DNA of 64,000 nt from Bacillus tianshenii. GTDB taxonomy: Bacteria > Bacillota > Bacilli > Bacillales > Bacillaceae_N. Below are positions 25,297 through 31,866 of this stretch, one piece after another. The DNA is taken from assembly GCA_020524525.2 (NCBI GenBank), contig CP129018.1:682001-746000 (forward strand), in the 5' to 3' direction. A program made the position numbers and the translations under genes. The notes under the pieces are model-generated. The model was not told the origin of the DNA, did no database searches, and was given only the letters and a program-made list of their open reading frames with translations. How positions within the stretch are numbered: the first letter of the stretch is position 1; every line of letters begins with the position of its first letter.

Positions 25297-25923
25297 ATGG
25301 CAAACGTATTAGTTGTAAAAGTAAATCCGAAAAAAACAGACCAATCATTCTCACTACGCTTAACAGAAGCATTCTTAAACGAATATAAAAAGCACAATCC
25401 AAATGACGAAATCACAGAAATCGACCTATACAAAGAAGGCGTACCATTTATTGATGCGGACGTATTAAACGGCTGGGGAAAATTCGCCGCACAAGAGGAC
25501 TTAACAAAAGCAGAACAAGAAAAAGTCGAACGCATTAATGCGCTAACAGACCAATTCATGAATGCTGATAAAGTTGTTTTCTCAGCACCAATGTGGAACT
25601 TCAGCTTCCCTCCATATATGAAGGCATACATTGATTCAATTGCTGTTGCAGGTAAAACATTCAAATACACAGCGGAAGGACCAGTCGGCCTTGTTGGTGA
25701 CAAACCAGTTGTGCTATTTGAAGCACGTGGCGGCATCTACTCTGAAGGGCCAATGAAAGCACTTGAGCACACACAAAGCTACCTTCATTCAGTGATGAAC
25801 TTTGTCGGCATTGAAAACTTCAACGCTATTGTGGCTGAAGGCATGGGGCAAGCTCCAGACGAAGCAGAGAAAATCTATAATGATGCAGAGCGTAGAGCAA
25901 TTGATTTAGCACACACTTTTTAA
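25297..25923 (+). CDS. azoR: FMN-dependent NADH:quinone oxidoreductase / azoreductase
   Basis: A 208-residue flavodoxin-like enzyme. Seen: VNPKKTDQSFSLRLTEAFL (phosphate-binding loop region), APMWNFSFPPYMKAYIDSIAVAGKTFKYT and the ARGGIYSEGPMKALEHTQSYL segment, all typical of AzoR. These enzymes reduce quinones by two electrons and azo dyes. It follows the MhqR-pirin genes, as AzoR2 belongs to the MhqR regulon in B. subtilis. The ATG at 25297 has AGAGGAGG upstream; the longer frame from 25252 spans that site. Confidence 0.92.
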   Translation: MANVLVVKVNPKKTDQSFSLRLTEAFLNEYKKHNPNDEITEIDLYKEGVPFIDADVLNGWGKFAAQEDLTKAEQEKVERINALTDQFMNADKVVFSAPMWNFSFPPYMKAYIDSIAVAGKTFKYTAEGPVGLVGDKPVVLFEARGGIYSEGPMKALEHTQSYLHSVMNFVGIENFNAIVAEGMGQAPDEAEKIYNDAERRAIDLAHTF

Positions 25924-25932
25924 TATAGAAGC

Positions 25933-25970
25933 AAACCCCCGGGCACTCATTCTCGGGGGTTTATTTCTGC
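25933..25970 (+). terminator. Intrinsic terminator after azoR
   Basis: AAACCCCCG and CGGGGGTTT arms followed by ATTTC. Confidence 0.8.
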
Positions 25971-26060
25971 TTTGTTTCAAAAACGAATGAGCAGTTCACT
26001 TGCAGGGAGAATGGTTATTTCCGATAATGTTTGTAGACATTAAGATAGGTGTGGATAATA

Positions 26061-27083
26061 ATGAAGTTAAAATTAAGTGTACTTGATCAGTCGCCTGTTC
26101 TAAGTGGCATGACCCCACAGCAGGCACTGCAATCAACAACAGAACTTGTAAAAGAAGTTGAAAAATTAGGCTATCACCGCTTCTGGGTGTCCGAGCATCA
26201 CAGTACGAAGAGCTTAGCAGGCTCTGCGCCAGAAGTGCTTGTTGCCCATCTTGCTGCGAATACGTCTCACATTCGTGTTGGCACAGGCGGCGTCTTGCTT
26301 CCGCACTATAGTGCTTATAAGGTAGCGGAGGTGTTTCGAGTACTGGAAAGCCTCTATCCAAATCGAATTGATCTTGGGGTTGGCCGAGCACCTGGCGGCA
26401 TGCCGAATGTGAACCGTGCTCTTCATGATGGGATGCACCGGGATGTGACGCGCTACCCTGACCAGCTTCAGGAAGTAATCGCTTATTTAAAAGGGGAAGA
26501 CCCGTATCACATGCGGGTGTATGCGACACCGCTTGGCGAAACGATGCCAGAGCTTTGGCTGCTTGGCTCGAGTGGTTCTAGTGCGATGCTTGCTTCAGAA
26601 ATGGGTGCGCCGTTTATGTTCGCTCATTTTATTAACGGTGAAGGCGGACACCTTGCCGCGCAGCGCTACCGAGAATATTTCCGGCCATCGGAGCTGAGTG
26701 AAAAGCCGCAGGCAACGGTTGCTGTTTTCGCAATTTGTGCAGAAACAGAAGCAGAGGCTGAGCGGTTGGCAGCGTCACTGGACCTCGCTCTCTTAAAGCT
26801 TGAAAAAGGCGAAGCACGCAGTGGTTTTCCAACGCCGGAGGAAGCGGCTGATTATCCATATACGATGTTTGATCAGGCACGCATCCGGGAAAATCGTAAG
26901 CGGATGGTCGTTGGAGACCCCGAACAAGTGAAACAGCAGCTTATTCAAATGAGTGAAGAATATGGAGCAGAGGAAGTTATGGTGAACACGATTACGACAC
27001 CATTCGAAGCACGTGTGAAGTCGTACCAATTGATTGCAGAAGCTTTCGAACTAACCGATCCACATCAAAAGGAGGAAGATTGA
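26061..27083 (+). CDS. LLM-class flavin-dependent oxidoreductase (luciferase-like, MsnO8/YtmO group)
   Basis: A 340-residue luciferase-fold enzyme. The SVLDQSPVLSGMTPQQAL start, HRFWVSEHHSTKSLAGSAPEVL, IRVGTGGVLLPHYSAYKVAE and the RIDLGVGRAPGG block are typical of the bacterial luciferase-like family often annotated as alkane monooxygenase-like. It probably uses reduced flavin to oxygenate an unknown compound. Start ATG 26061, with a modest AGGTG site. The next gene overlaps its stop codon, so the two are co-expressed. Confidence 0.88.
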   Translation: MKLKLSVLDQSPVLSGMTPQQALQSTTELVKEVEKLGYHRFWVSEHHSTKSLAGSAPEVLVAHLAANTSHIRVGTGGVLLPHYSAYKVAEVFRVLESLYPNRIDLGVGRAPGGMPNVNRALHDGMHRDVTRYPDQLQEVIAYLKGEDPYHMRVYATPLGETMPELWLLGSSGSSAMLASEMGAPFMFAHFINGEGGHLAAQRYREYFRPSELSEKPQATVAVFAICAETEAEAERLAASLDLALLKLEKGEARSGFPTPEEAADYPYTMFDQARIRENRKRMVVGDPEQVKQQLIQMSEEYGAEEVMVNTITTPFEARVKSYQLIAEAFELTDPHQKEED

Positions 27084-27724
27084 TGAAGGTATTAGTCATT
27101 GGAGCAAACGGAAAAGTCGCAAGAGATGCAGTCGTTTATCTACAGGAGGAAGGTCACGAGCCGCTAGCAATGATTCGTAACACAGACCAAATCCCTTACT
27201 TTGAAGAACACGGCATCAAAACCGTTATCGCAGACCTTGAAAAAGATTTCTCACATGCTTATCAAGGCGTGGATGCTGTTATCTTTGCCGCAGGCTCAGG
27301 CCCAAACACTGGACTGGACAAGACGATCACTGTCGACCAGGAAGGCGCAATCCGAGCGGTCGAGTATGCGAAGCAATATGGCGTAAAGCACTTTGTCATG
27401 CTGAGTGCGATGCGCGCAGAAGACCCGTTAGCTGGACCAGAAAAACTTCAGCCATATTTGTATGCAAAACGCCGTGCAGACGAATACTTAAAAGCAACAG
27501 ACATCGCATATACAATTGTCCGCCCAGGACCGCTTACAAATGACGCTGGCACAGGTCAAGTACAGATAGAGAAACAGATTGAAACACCTGATCACAATTC
27601 AATCCCGCGTGAAGATGTCGCGAAAGCTCTCGCAAAAACAGTTGGCCAAGAAAACGTCTACGGTGTTTCCTATGATTTGCTTTCAGGAAGTGTCAAGATC
27701 GAAGACGCCCTAAGCAAATTATAA
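27083..27724 (+). CDS. NAD(P)-binding SDR protein (YhfK/NAD(P)H-binding type)
   Basis: A 213-residue atypical short-chain dehydrogenase. The Rossmann motif is VLVIGANGKVARDAV at the N-terminus; DLEKDFSHAYQGVDAVIFAAGSGPNTG and TIVRPGPLTNDAGTG are close to B. subtilis YhfK. There is no clear YxxxK catalytic pair (YLYAKRRADEYL is the best candidate). Role unknown, possibly flavin/NADPH or isomerase-type chemistry with the upstream luciferase-like enzyme. AAGGAGG lies 7 bp before the ATG. Confidence 0.85.
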   Translation: MKVLVIGANGKVARDAVVYLQEEGHEPLAMIRNTDQIPYFEEHGIKTVIADLEKDFSHAYQGVDAVIFAAGSGPNTGLDKTITVDQEGAIRAVEYAKQYGVKHFVMLSAMRAEDPLAGPEKLQPYLYAKRRADEYLKATDIAYTIVRPGPLTNDAGTGQVQIEKQIETPDHNSIPREDVAKALAKTVGQENVYGVSYDLLSGSVKIEDALSKL

Positions 27725-27737
27725 ATGGAACAGGAAG

Positions 27738-27764
27738 CCACAGGGGTGAACCCTGTGGTTTTTG
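27738..27764 (+). terminator. Intrinsic terminator after the SDR gene
   Basis: CCACAGGG and CCCTGTGG arms followed by T5. It lies between the SDR and MscS genes. Confidence 0.75.
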
Positions 27765-27785
27765 TAAATAGTGGAGGAACAGAAA

Positions 27786-28859
27786 ATGGACCCATATTTA
27801 GAACAGTTTGAACAGTGGCTTGTACCTGTGTTAATTTTTCTCGGCTTCTTATTGCTGCGGAAGATTTTCACGAAATATATTTTTAAACTCATATTGAGAA
27901 TGGCCAAGAAGGTCAATTCGGATATTCTCACTCACGTTTTTACAGCTTTTGAAAGCCCATTACGAAGCTTGTTTGTCATCTTAGGAATCTACATTTCCAT
28001 GCAATACGTTCCAGCGCTCAATCCATATGAAGAAACGATTATGAAGTTTATCCGCTCCGGGTATGTCATCTTAATCGCATGGGGGCTGTACAATCTTTCA
28101 TCCGCTTCGTCGCTATTTTTCTGGGAGCTGAATGAGCGGTTTAAGATTAAGATTGATCAGATCCTCGTCCCATTTTTGTCTAAAACACTTCGGTTTATCA
28201 TTATTGCGATTACAATCAGCATTATTGCCCAAGAGTTTAATTATGACGTAAACGGCTTTGTTGCAGGGCTCGGACTCGGCGGACTTGCGTTTGCGCTTGC
28301 TGCAAAAGATGCATTAAGCAACTTATTCGGCGGGATTGTAATCATTACTGAAAAACCATTTTCGATTAATGATTGGATTAAGACTCCGAGTGTAGAAGGG
28401 ACAGTGGAGGATATTACATTTCGCAGCACGAAGATTCGCACCTTCGCTCAGGCGGTTGTGACCGTGCCGAACGCGACTCTTGCCAATGAGCCGATTATGA
28501 ATTGGAGCATGATGGGGAAGCGGCAGATTACGTTCAACCTTGGCGTGACTTATCATACGTCAAAGGATCAAATGCAGCGCGTAGTCTCAGAGATCGAAGC
28601 GATGCTGAAAGCGCATGACGGCGTGCATCCAGAAACAATTTTTGTGAAGTTTGATACATACAATGACAGCAGTCTTGATATCTTCCTTTATTTCTTTACG
28701 AATACGACAGCATGGGAAGAATTTTTGAATGTAAAGCAGGACATTAATTTTCGCATTATGGAAATCCTTGAGCAAGAAGGTGTTCAAGTCGCCTTTCCAA
28801 GCCGTACGCTGTATGTAGAGAAGCAGGAAGGGAACGATACGATGTTCATGAACGACTGA
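27786..28859 (+). CDS. Mechanosensitive ion channel, MscS family
   Basis: A 357-residue membrane protein with four to five helices. The pore-lining TM3 region is FVAGLGLGGLAFALAAKDALSNLFGGIVIITEKPFSINDWI, followed by the beta domain (GTVEDITFRSTKIRTFAQAVVTVPNATLANEPIMNWS). This is the standard MscS core with a longer N-terminal membrane part than E. coli MscS (286 aa). It releases osmolytes during downshock. GTGGAGG precedes the ATG at 27786. Confidence 0.92.
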   Translation: MDPYLEQFEQWLVPVLIFLGFLLLRKIFTKYIFKLILRMAKKVNSDILTHVFTAFESPLRSLFVILGIYISMQYVPALNPYEETIMKFIRSGYVILIAWGLYNLSSASSLFFWELNERFKIKIDQILVPFLSKTLRFIIIAITISIIAQEFNYDVNGFVAGLGLGGLAFALAAKDALSNLFGGIVIITEKPFSINDWIKTPSVEGTVEDITFRSTKIRTFAQAVVTVPNATLANEPIMNWSMMGKRQITFNLGVTYHTSKDQMQRVVSEIEAMLKAHDGVHPETIFVKFDTYNDSSLDIFLYFFTNTTAWEEFLNVKQDINFRIMEILEQEGVQVAFPSRTLYVEKQEGNDTMFMND

Positions 28860-28962
28860 TCCAAAAAAACATTTTGACAAAATATTTTAAAATATGTTTA
28901 ATATCTTGTTATAGGGGGAAGTGCATACTATCCCCCTTTTCAGATCATCTATCCCCCGTGGA

Positions 28963-28993
28963 ACCACTCATGCCCCATGAGTGGTCTTTTTTT
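28963..28993 (+). terminator. Intrinsic terminator downstream of mscS
   Basis: ACCACTCATG and CATGAGTGGT (10 bp perfect) followed by a T-rich run. Confidence 0.85.
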
Positions 28994-29038
28994 GTGCCCG
29001 CGTTTAGATTAAATGGGCAGATGAGGGGGAGGTGACCC

Positions 29039-29524
29039 TTACTGCTTTGTTTCCAATTCAATTCTTATTTTTTTCAACGCACTCCGGCGCCAGCTTTTGA
29101 CTGCTCCTCGTGTCGTTTGTTCTTCCTCAGCAATTTCGGTTATCGTTTTGCCTTCAAAAAGATGTTTCTGCACCCAAATTTTCTGTCGTTCTGAACATGA
29201 ATGGCACAGATCATGAACGATTTGCGCATCCAGCTCTTTGTAGATGTCAAATGTCGGGTTTGCTATGTGATTGTCTGGCACCGTAGGGAAACGCTCACAG
29301 TACTTTCTGTCTTTTTCCATGCTTTTCATCAGTTCGCCCTTTACAGTCGTATAAGCAAAGCTTGAAAAAGTCCCTAAATTTGAATTGTACCGCTCATATG
29401 CGAGCCATAACCCAATGCGTGCCTCTTGATAATAATCTGAAAAATCCTTGTAGATGTGTAAGCGCGTCAGCAAACTCTTTAACATTGGCTCATATTGTTC
29501 CAAAATAACCTCAAACGTTTCCAT
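29039..29524 (-). CDS. Small sigma-70 family RNA polymerase sigma factor
   Basis: A 161-residue two-domain sigma factor. Region 2 is about residues 8-75 (DFSDYYQEARIGLWLAYERYNSNLGTFSSFAYTTVKGELM), and region 4 is about 100-155 (CSERQKIWVQKHLFEGKTITEIAEEEQTTRGAVKSWRRSALKKI). It has no region 1, 3 or obvious anti-sigma partner gene nearby, resembling small phage/competence-type sigma factors (ComX, YvrI or SigO partners). Its regulon is unknown. It ends close to the convergent MscS terminator. Confidence 0.82.
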   Translation of the reverse strand: METFEVILEQYEPMLKSLLTRLHIYKDFSDYYQEARIGLWLAYERYNSNLGTFSSFAYTTVKGELMKSMEKDRKYCERFPTVPDNHIANPTFDIYKELDAQIVHDLCHSCSERQKIWVQKHLFEGKTITEIAEEEQTTRGAVKSWRRSALKKIRIELETKQ

Positions 29525-29757
29525 CTTTCGTCCTCTCCATGATGCGCATCACTTGAAAAATTCCGCGGTACAATCATCATAGAAAGTTTTAAATATCATT
29601 TCACCCGAGCAATGGCGCTGTTTCAGCCTTGGAAAGGTGAAGTTGGATTAAGGGAGAAAAATTTGTTTCGGACATGTTTCGGATGGGGAAAGAGCAGATT
29701 ATATAAACCTGCGCGAAACAAGGTGTTTCACGCAGTGGGGTGGGTAGCAAGTTGCCT

Positions 29758-29892
29758 CTGCTATTCGAGATGTCCAGCTGCGAAAGGCAGGCTGCGCGAG
29801 TTGCTTCACCTTCGCACGTCGAAAGCAAAGACCAGCTTTCTCTGTGTGAAGGTTCCAGCAATCGGACAGCCTAACCGCCTTTCTCCGCTATT
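29758..29892. repeat. Second palindromic repeat family, single copy
   Basis: Contains the canonical modules in order: GTCCAGCTGCGAAAGGCAG, GCTGCGCGAGTTGCTTCACC, CGAAAGCAAAGA, TTCCAGCAATCGGACAGCC and CGCCTTTCTCCGCT. The last three bases provide part of the stop codon of the small gene on the minus strand. Confidence 0.85.
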
Positions 29893-30007
29893 CGGTTTCC
29901 CTAGCTTCTTGTTCGAGTTGTTTGAATGATTTTACTTTGCCGTGGGGGTTTTGGGCGTTTTTGCGGGTGCGGAATTGGCGTTCTTTTTGGCGTTTGGATT
30001 GTGTCAT
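29888..30007 (-). CDS. Small basic protein, 39 residues (DUF6254-like)
   Basis: An ATG at 30007 preceded by AAAGGAGG with 9-bp spacing opens a 39-codon frame. The product starts MTQSKRQKERQFRTRKNAQ, then NPHGKVKSFKQLEQEARETE, so it is very basic at the N-terminus and acidic at the C-terminus. The NPHGKVKSL-like block is reminiscent of a tiny Bacillaceae family (DUF6254, from memory); function unknown. Its stop codon lies in the end of a palindromic repeat. Confidence 0.6.
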   Translation of the reverse strand: MTQSKRQKERQFRTRKNAQNPHGKVKSFKQLEQEARETE

Positions 30008-30064
30008 AGTAAGCAGCCTCCTTTCTGCGTGGAATATGCTTAGGTTGCAGAAAGGAGGGGAGAG

Positions 30065-30394
30065 TTATGCGAGTGTTGCGTGAATAATATTGGTGAAAGA
30101 AAATGAGGTTCTGTTGTCAAAAGCATCTTCGACAAGCAGGGTTTTCTGGTGCACGTTGACGCGGCAGATCTTCCCGGTTATAAGCTTATAGTCGCCGGCT
30201 TCGAAATACGTTAAATGAATGGTGCTTTCCTCCTGTAGTGCTTGTTCAATCGTTTCATTCAATTCTTGTAACTCTTGTTCGTCGAGAATCGGCTTTGGCT
30301 TCTTTTCGTCCTCACGCCAAATTTCCTTAATCATCTCGACGTGTTCTGGAAGCATCATGGCTGTCCACTTAATTGTTCCACGGTCTTTAATCAA
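30065..30394 (-). CDS. YolD-like family protein (orphan)
   Basis: A 109-residue protein with the YolD hallmarks IKDRGTIKWTAMMLPEHVEMI and the C-terminal beta-rich domain (GDYKLITGKICRVNVHQKTLLVED). YolD proteins usually precede a Y-family DNA polymerase (UvrX/DinB-like) in SOS-induced operons; here no polymerase gene follows. The start is TTG at 30394 with AAAGGAGG seven bases upstream, rather than a distal ATG at 30418 that would precede the ribosome binding site. LexA-box sequences upstream support damage-inducible expression. Confidence 0.85.
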   Translation of the reverse strand: MIKDRGTIKWTAMMLPEHVEMIKEIWREDEKKPKPILDEQELQELNETIEQALQEESTIHLTYFEAGDYKLITGKICRVNVHQKTLLVEDAFDNRTSFSFTNIIHATLA

Positions 30395-30412
30395 TTTGAA
30401 TCCTCCTTTCAG

Positions 30413-30424
30413 GAACATTTGTTC
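30413..30424. promoter_or_regulatory. LexA (SOS) box at the yolD start point
   Basis: GAACATTTGTTC fits the Bacillus LexA consensus (CGAACRNRYGTTYC core GAAC-N4-GTTC). It lies 9 bp downstream of TATAAT (minus strand, 30438-30433), overlapping the transcription start. Confidence 0.75.
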
Positions 30425-30432
30425 TTATTTTT

Positions 30433-30438
30433 ATTATA
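30433..30438 (-). promoter_or_regulatory. -10 element of the yolD promoter
   Basis: A perfect TATAAT on the minus strand; the -35 position holds only the weak TTTTAT. Confidence 0.5.
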
Positions 30439-30469
30439 TCCTTTCTCTTGCAAAAATAAAACCCTTTTT

Positions 30470-30483
30470 CGAATATATGTTCG
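30470..30483. promoter_or_regulatory. Second, degenerate LexA box
   Basis: CGAATATATGTTCG is a 14-bp palindromic match to the LexA site with one change (GAAT for GAAC), 45 bp upstream of the first box. Confidence 0.5.
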
Positions 30484-30592
30484 TAAACAAAAAGAACCAA
30501 ATATGCTGACAGCAATAAAACACTACGTTTGGTTGATTTAAAATGGAATATTTTACATTAAAATGGAAGTATGAAGAAGAGGAGGCGTACAG

Positions 30593-31054
30593 ATGAATGT
30601 AGATGCGATTTTGAAGAAAATTCATCGGTTATGCGAACGGGGCGATTACGAGCAGGCAGAGATGCTAGTCGGACGTTATCAAAAGCAATTAAGCGAGCCG
30701 GAATGGCATGAGAAAATGGAGAGTGTACCTCAGCAAATGCTTGAGTACATTATTAATCCGAAATCTAAGCACACGTATAAAGGAACATTTTCACGGTCGA
30801 AAAAGAAGCCATATGTTGGCACATATCCACGGAAAAAAGTGAGGCAGGAAACAGAATTGAGCGAGCGGGAGGTTTATCAATTAATTAAAAATATAAACCG
30901 CTGGTGCAACGACGCAAACTGGCATCCGGTCCGCATTGAATTTCAAGAGAACCGCGAGCTGTTTCAAATGGAAAAATACCGCGGTCTTCTTAATCGCTCG
31001 GCGCGCGTCTTATTTGATTCACTGGAAAAGGATGAAAACGAGCAGCGAGCGTGA
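30593..31054 (+). CDS. Hypothetical protein, 153 residues
   Basis: A soluble, basic protein not recognised. The N-terminal third (ILKKIHRLCERGDYEQAEMLVGRYQKQL) looks like a helical hairpin or TPR-like segment; the middle is Lys/Ser/Tyr-rich (SRSKKKPYVGTYPRKKVRQ); the C-terminal part (YQLIKNINRWCNDANWHPVRIEF) is probably helical. AGAGGAGGCG precedes the ATG, and a terminator follows, so it is a true single-gene unit divergent from yolD. Confidence 0.6.
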   Translation: MNVDAILKKIHRLCERGDYEQAEMLVGRYQKQLSEPEWHEKMESVPQQMLEYIINPKSKHTYKGTFSRSKKKPYVGTYPRKKVRQETELSEREVYQLIKNINRWCNDANWHPVRIEFQENRELFQMEKYRGLLNRSARVLFDSLEKDENEQRA

Positions 31055-31140
31055 AAAAATTTTTAAAAAAGTAGTTTAAATAGTTGAAAAGGGGGAATCT
31101 TATAATTAACTTCTTCATTCCCTTAAAGTTTTTATAGTAC

Positions 31141-31169
31141 CCCGTCTGTTAGCAGGCGGGAATTTTTTT
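31141..31169 (+). terminator. Intrinsic terminator after the 153-residue gene
   Basis: CCCGTCTG and CAGGCGGG arms (one G-U) followed by T7. Confidence 0.85.
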
Positions 31170-31173
31170 GCGC

Positions 31174-31200
31174 AAAAAAGAGAAGCAGGGCGCTTCTCTT
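31174..31200 (-). terminator. Intrinsic terminator of the helix-turn-helix gene (minus strand)
   Basis: AAGAGAAGC and GCTTCTCTT arms with a minus-strand T6 run. It faces the plus-strand terminator a few bases away. Confidence 0.75.
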
Positions 31201-31435
31201 ATGCAAGTTGTTCTAATATTGATTGTTGCAGATAGCCTTTTTCCTGTAACTCTTGTATCCCTTCAAAGAGCGATTCCTTCGTATCAGAGGCCTGCGCTAA
31301 GAGATCATCTAATGTGACGATATCATCACTATGGACTTTCCCAAGCAGGTAGACAAGAATGCCTTTCGCCTTCCACGACAGCTCAGTGTCTTGAATGAGA
31401 CGTGTTTCAATCAGTGTATAGTTTGCTTCACCCAT
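31199..31435 (-). CDS. Small helix-turn-helix protein (replisome-organiser N-terminal type)
   Basis: A 78-residue protein. The block TLIETRLIQDTELSWKAKGILVYLLGKVHSDDIVTLDDLLAQA matches the N-terminal winged-helix found in DnaD-like and phage replication-organiser proteins (lsWkAKGllayLLS). The C-terminal SLFEGIQELQEKGYL is the usual recognition/wing continuation. No DnaD-type C-terminal domain is present, so it may be a stand-alone regulator. GAGAGAGGTGAAGG lies before the ATG. Confidence 0.7.
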   Translation of the reverse strand: MGEANYTLIETRLIQDTELSWKAKGILVYLLGKVHSDDIVTLDDLLAQASDTKESLFEGIQELQEKGYLQQSILEQLA

Positions 31436-31638
31436 AACAACCCTTCACCTCTCTCTAATCTTCGGAATTCTCATCAAAGCTACACCTTACTACAATAAAT
31501 ATCGTAAATTTGTTATCAGTATACCATCATTTTCCGAAAAAGACTGTGCACCCAACCACGAACTTTTAACAATTGTGTTAAAAGAAAAGCGGTCTATTTT
31601 AAAGCTTAAAAAAAGAAAAGGCTAGGATAATTTTGTAT

Positions 31639-31669
31639 AAAGAAACCTGAACAAAGTTCAGGTTTCTTT
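31639..31669. terminator. 14-bp bidirectional terminator downstream of cadA
   Basis: AAAGAAACCTGAAC and its perfect complement GTTCAGGTTTCTTT around a 3-nt loop. It probably ends the cadCA transcript after it crosses the repeat at 31680-31826. Confidence 0.75.
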
Positions 31670-31679
31670 ATGTGGAAAC

Positions 31680-31826
31680 AAATGCCGTGGCCGCTCCGTC
31701 AACATACTTCGCTTTCCGCGGGCACGGCCTCAGCCTCCTCAGAAAGCAAAGACCGCGCTTTCCTGCGGGGTCTTCGGACTCGTGCTGTTCCCGCAGGAGT
31801 CTACGTATGTTGACTACGCTACAGCT
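31680..31826. repeat. Bacillus-type palindromic intergenic repeat, copy 3 (inverted)
   Basis: Inverted copy of the 11.8-kb element: TTCGCTTTCCGCGGGC, GCCTCAGCCTCCTC, CCTGCGGGGTCTTCGG and TTCCCGCAGGAGTCTAC. The outer arms are GTCAACATAC and GTATGTTGAC, complementary to each other but unrelated to the arms of copies 1 and 2. Confidence 0.85.
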
Positions 31827-31866
31827 TAGCCATTTGATAAATAATATTTCATTGTTCGTTTTGTCT

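Noticed and set aside
29601-29929. ORFs of 86 and 105 codons around 29.7 kb
   Set aside because: Composed mostly of repeat sequence and without ribosome binding sites; the real gene here is the 39-residue one at 29888-30007.
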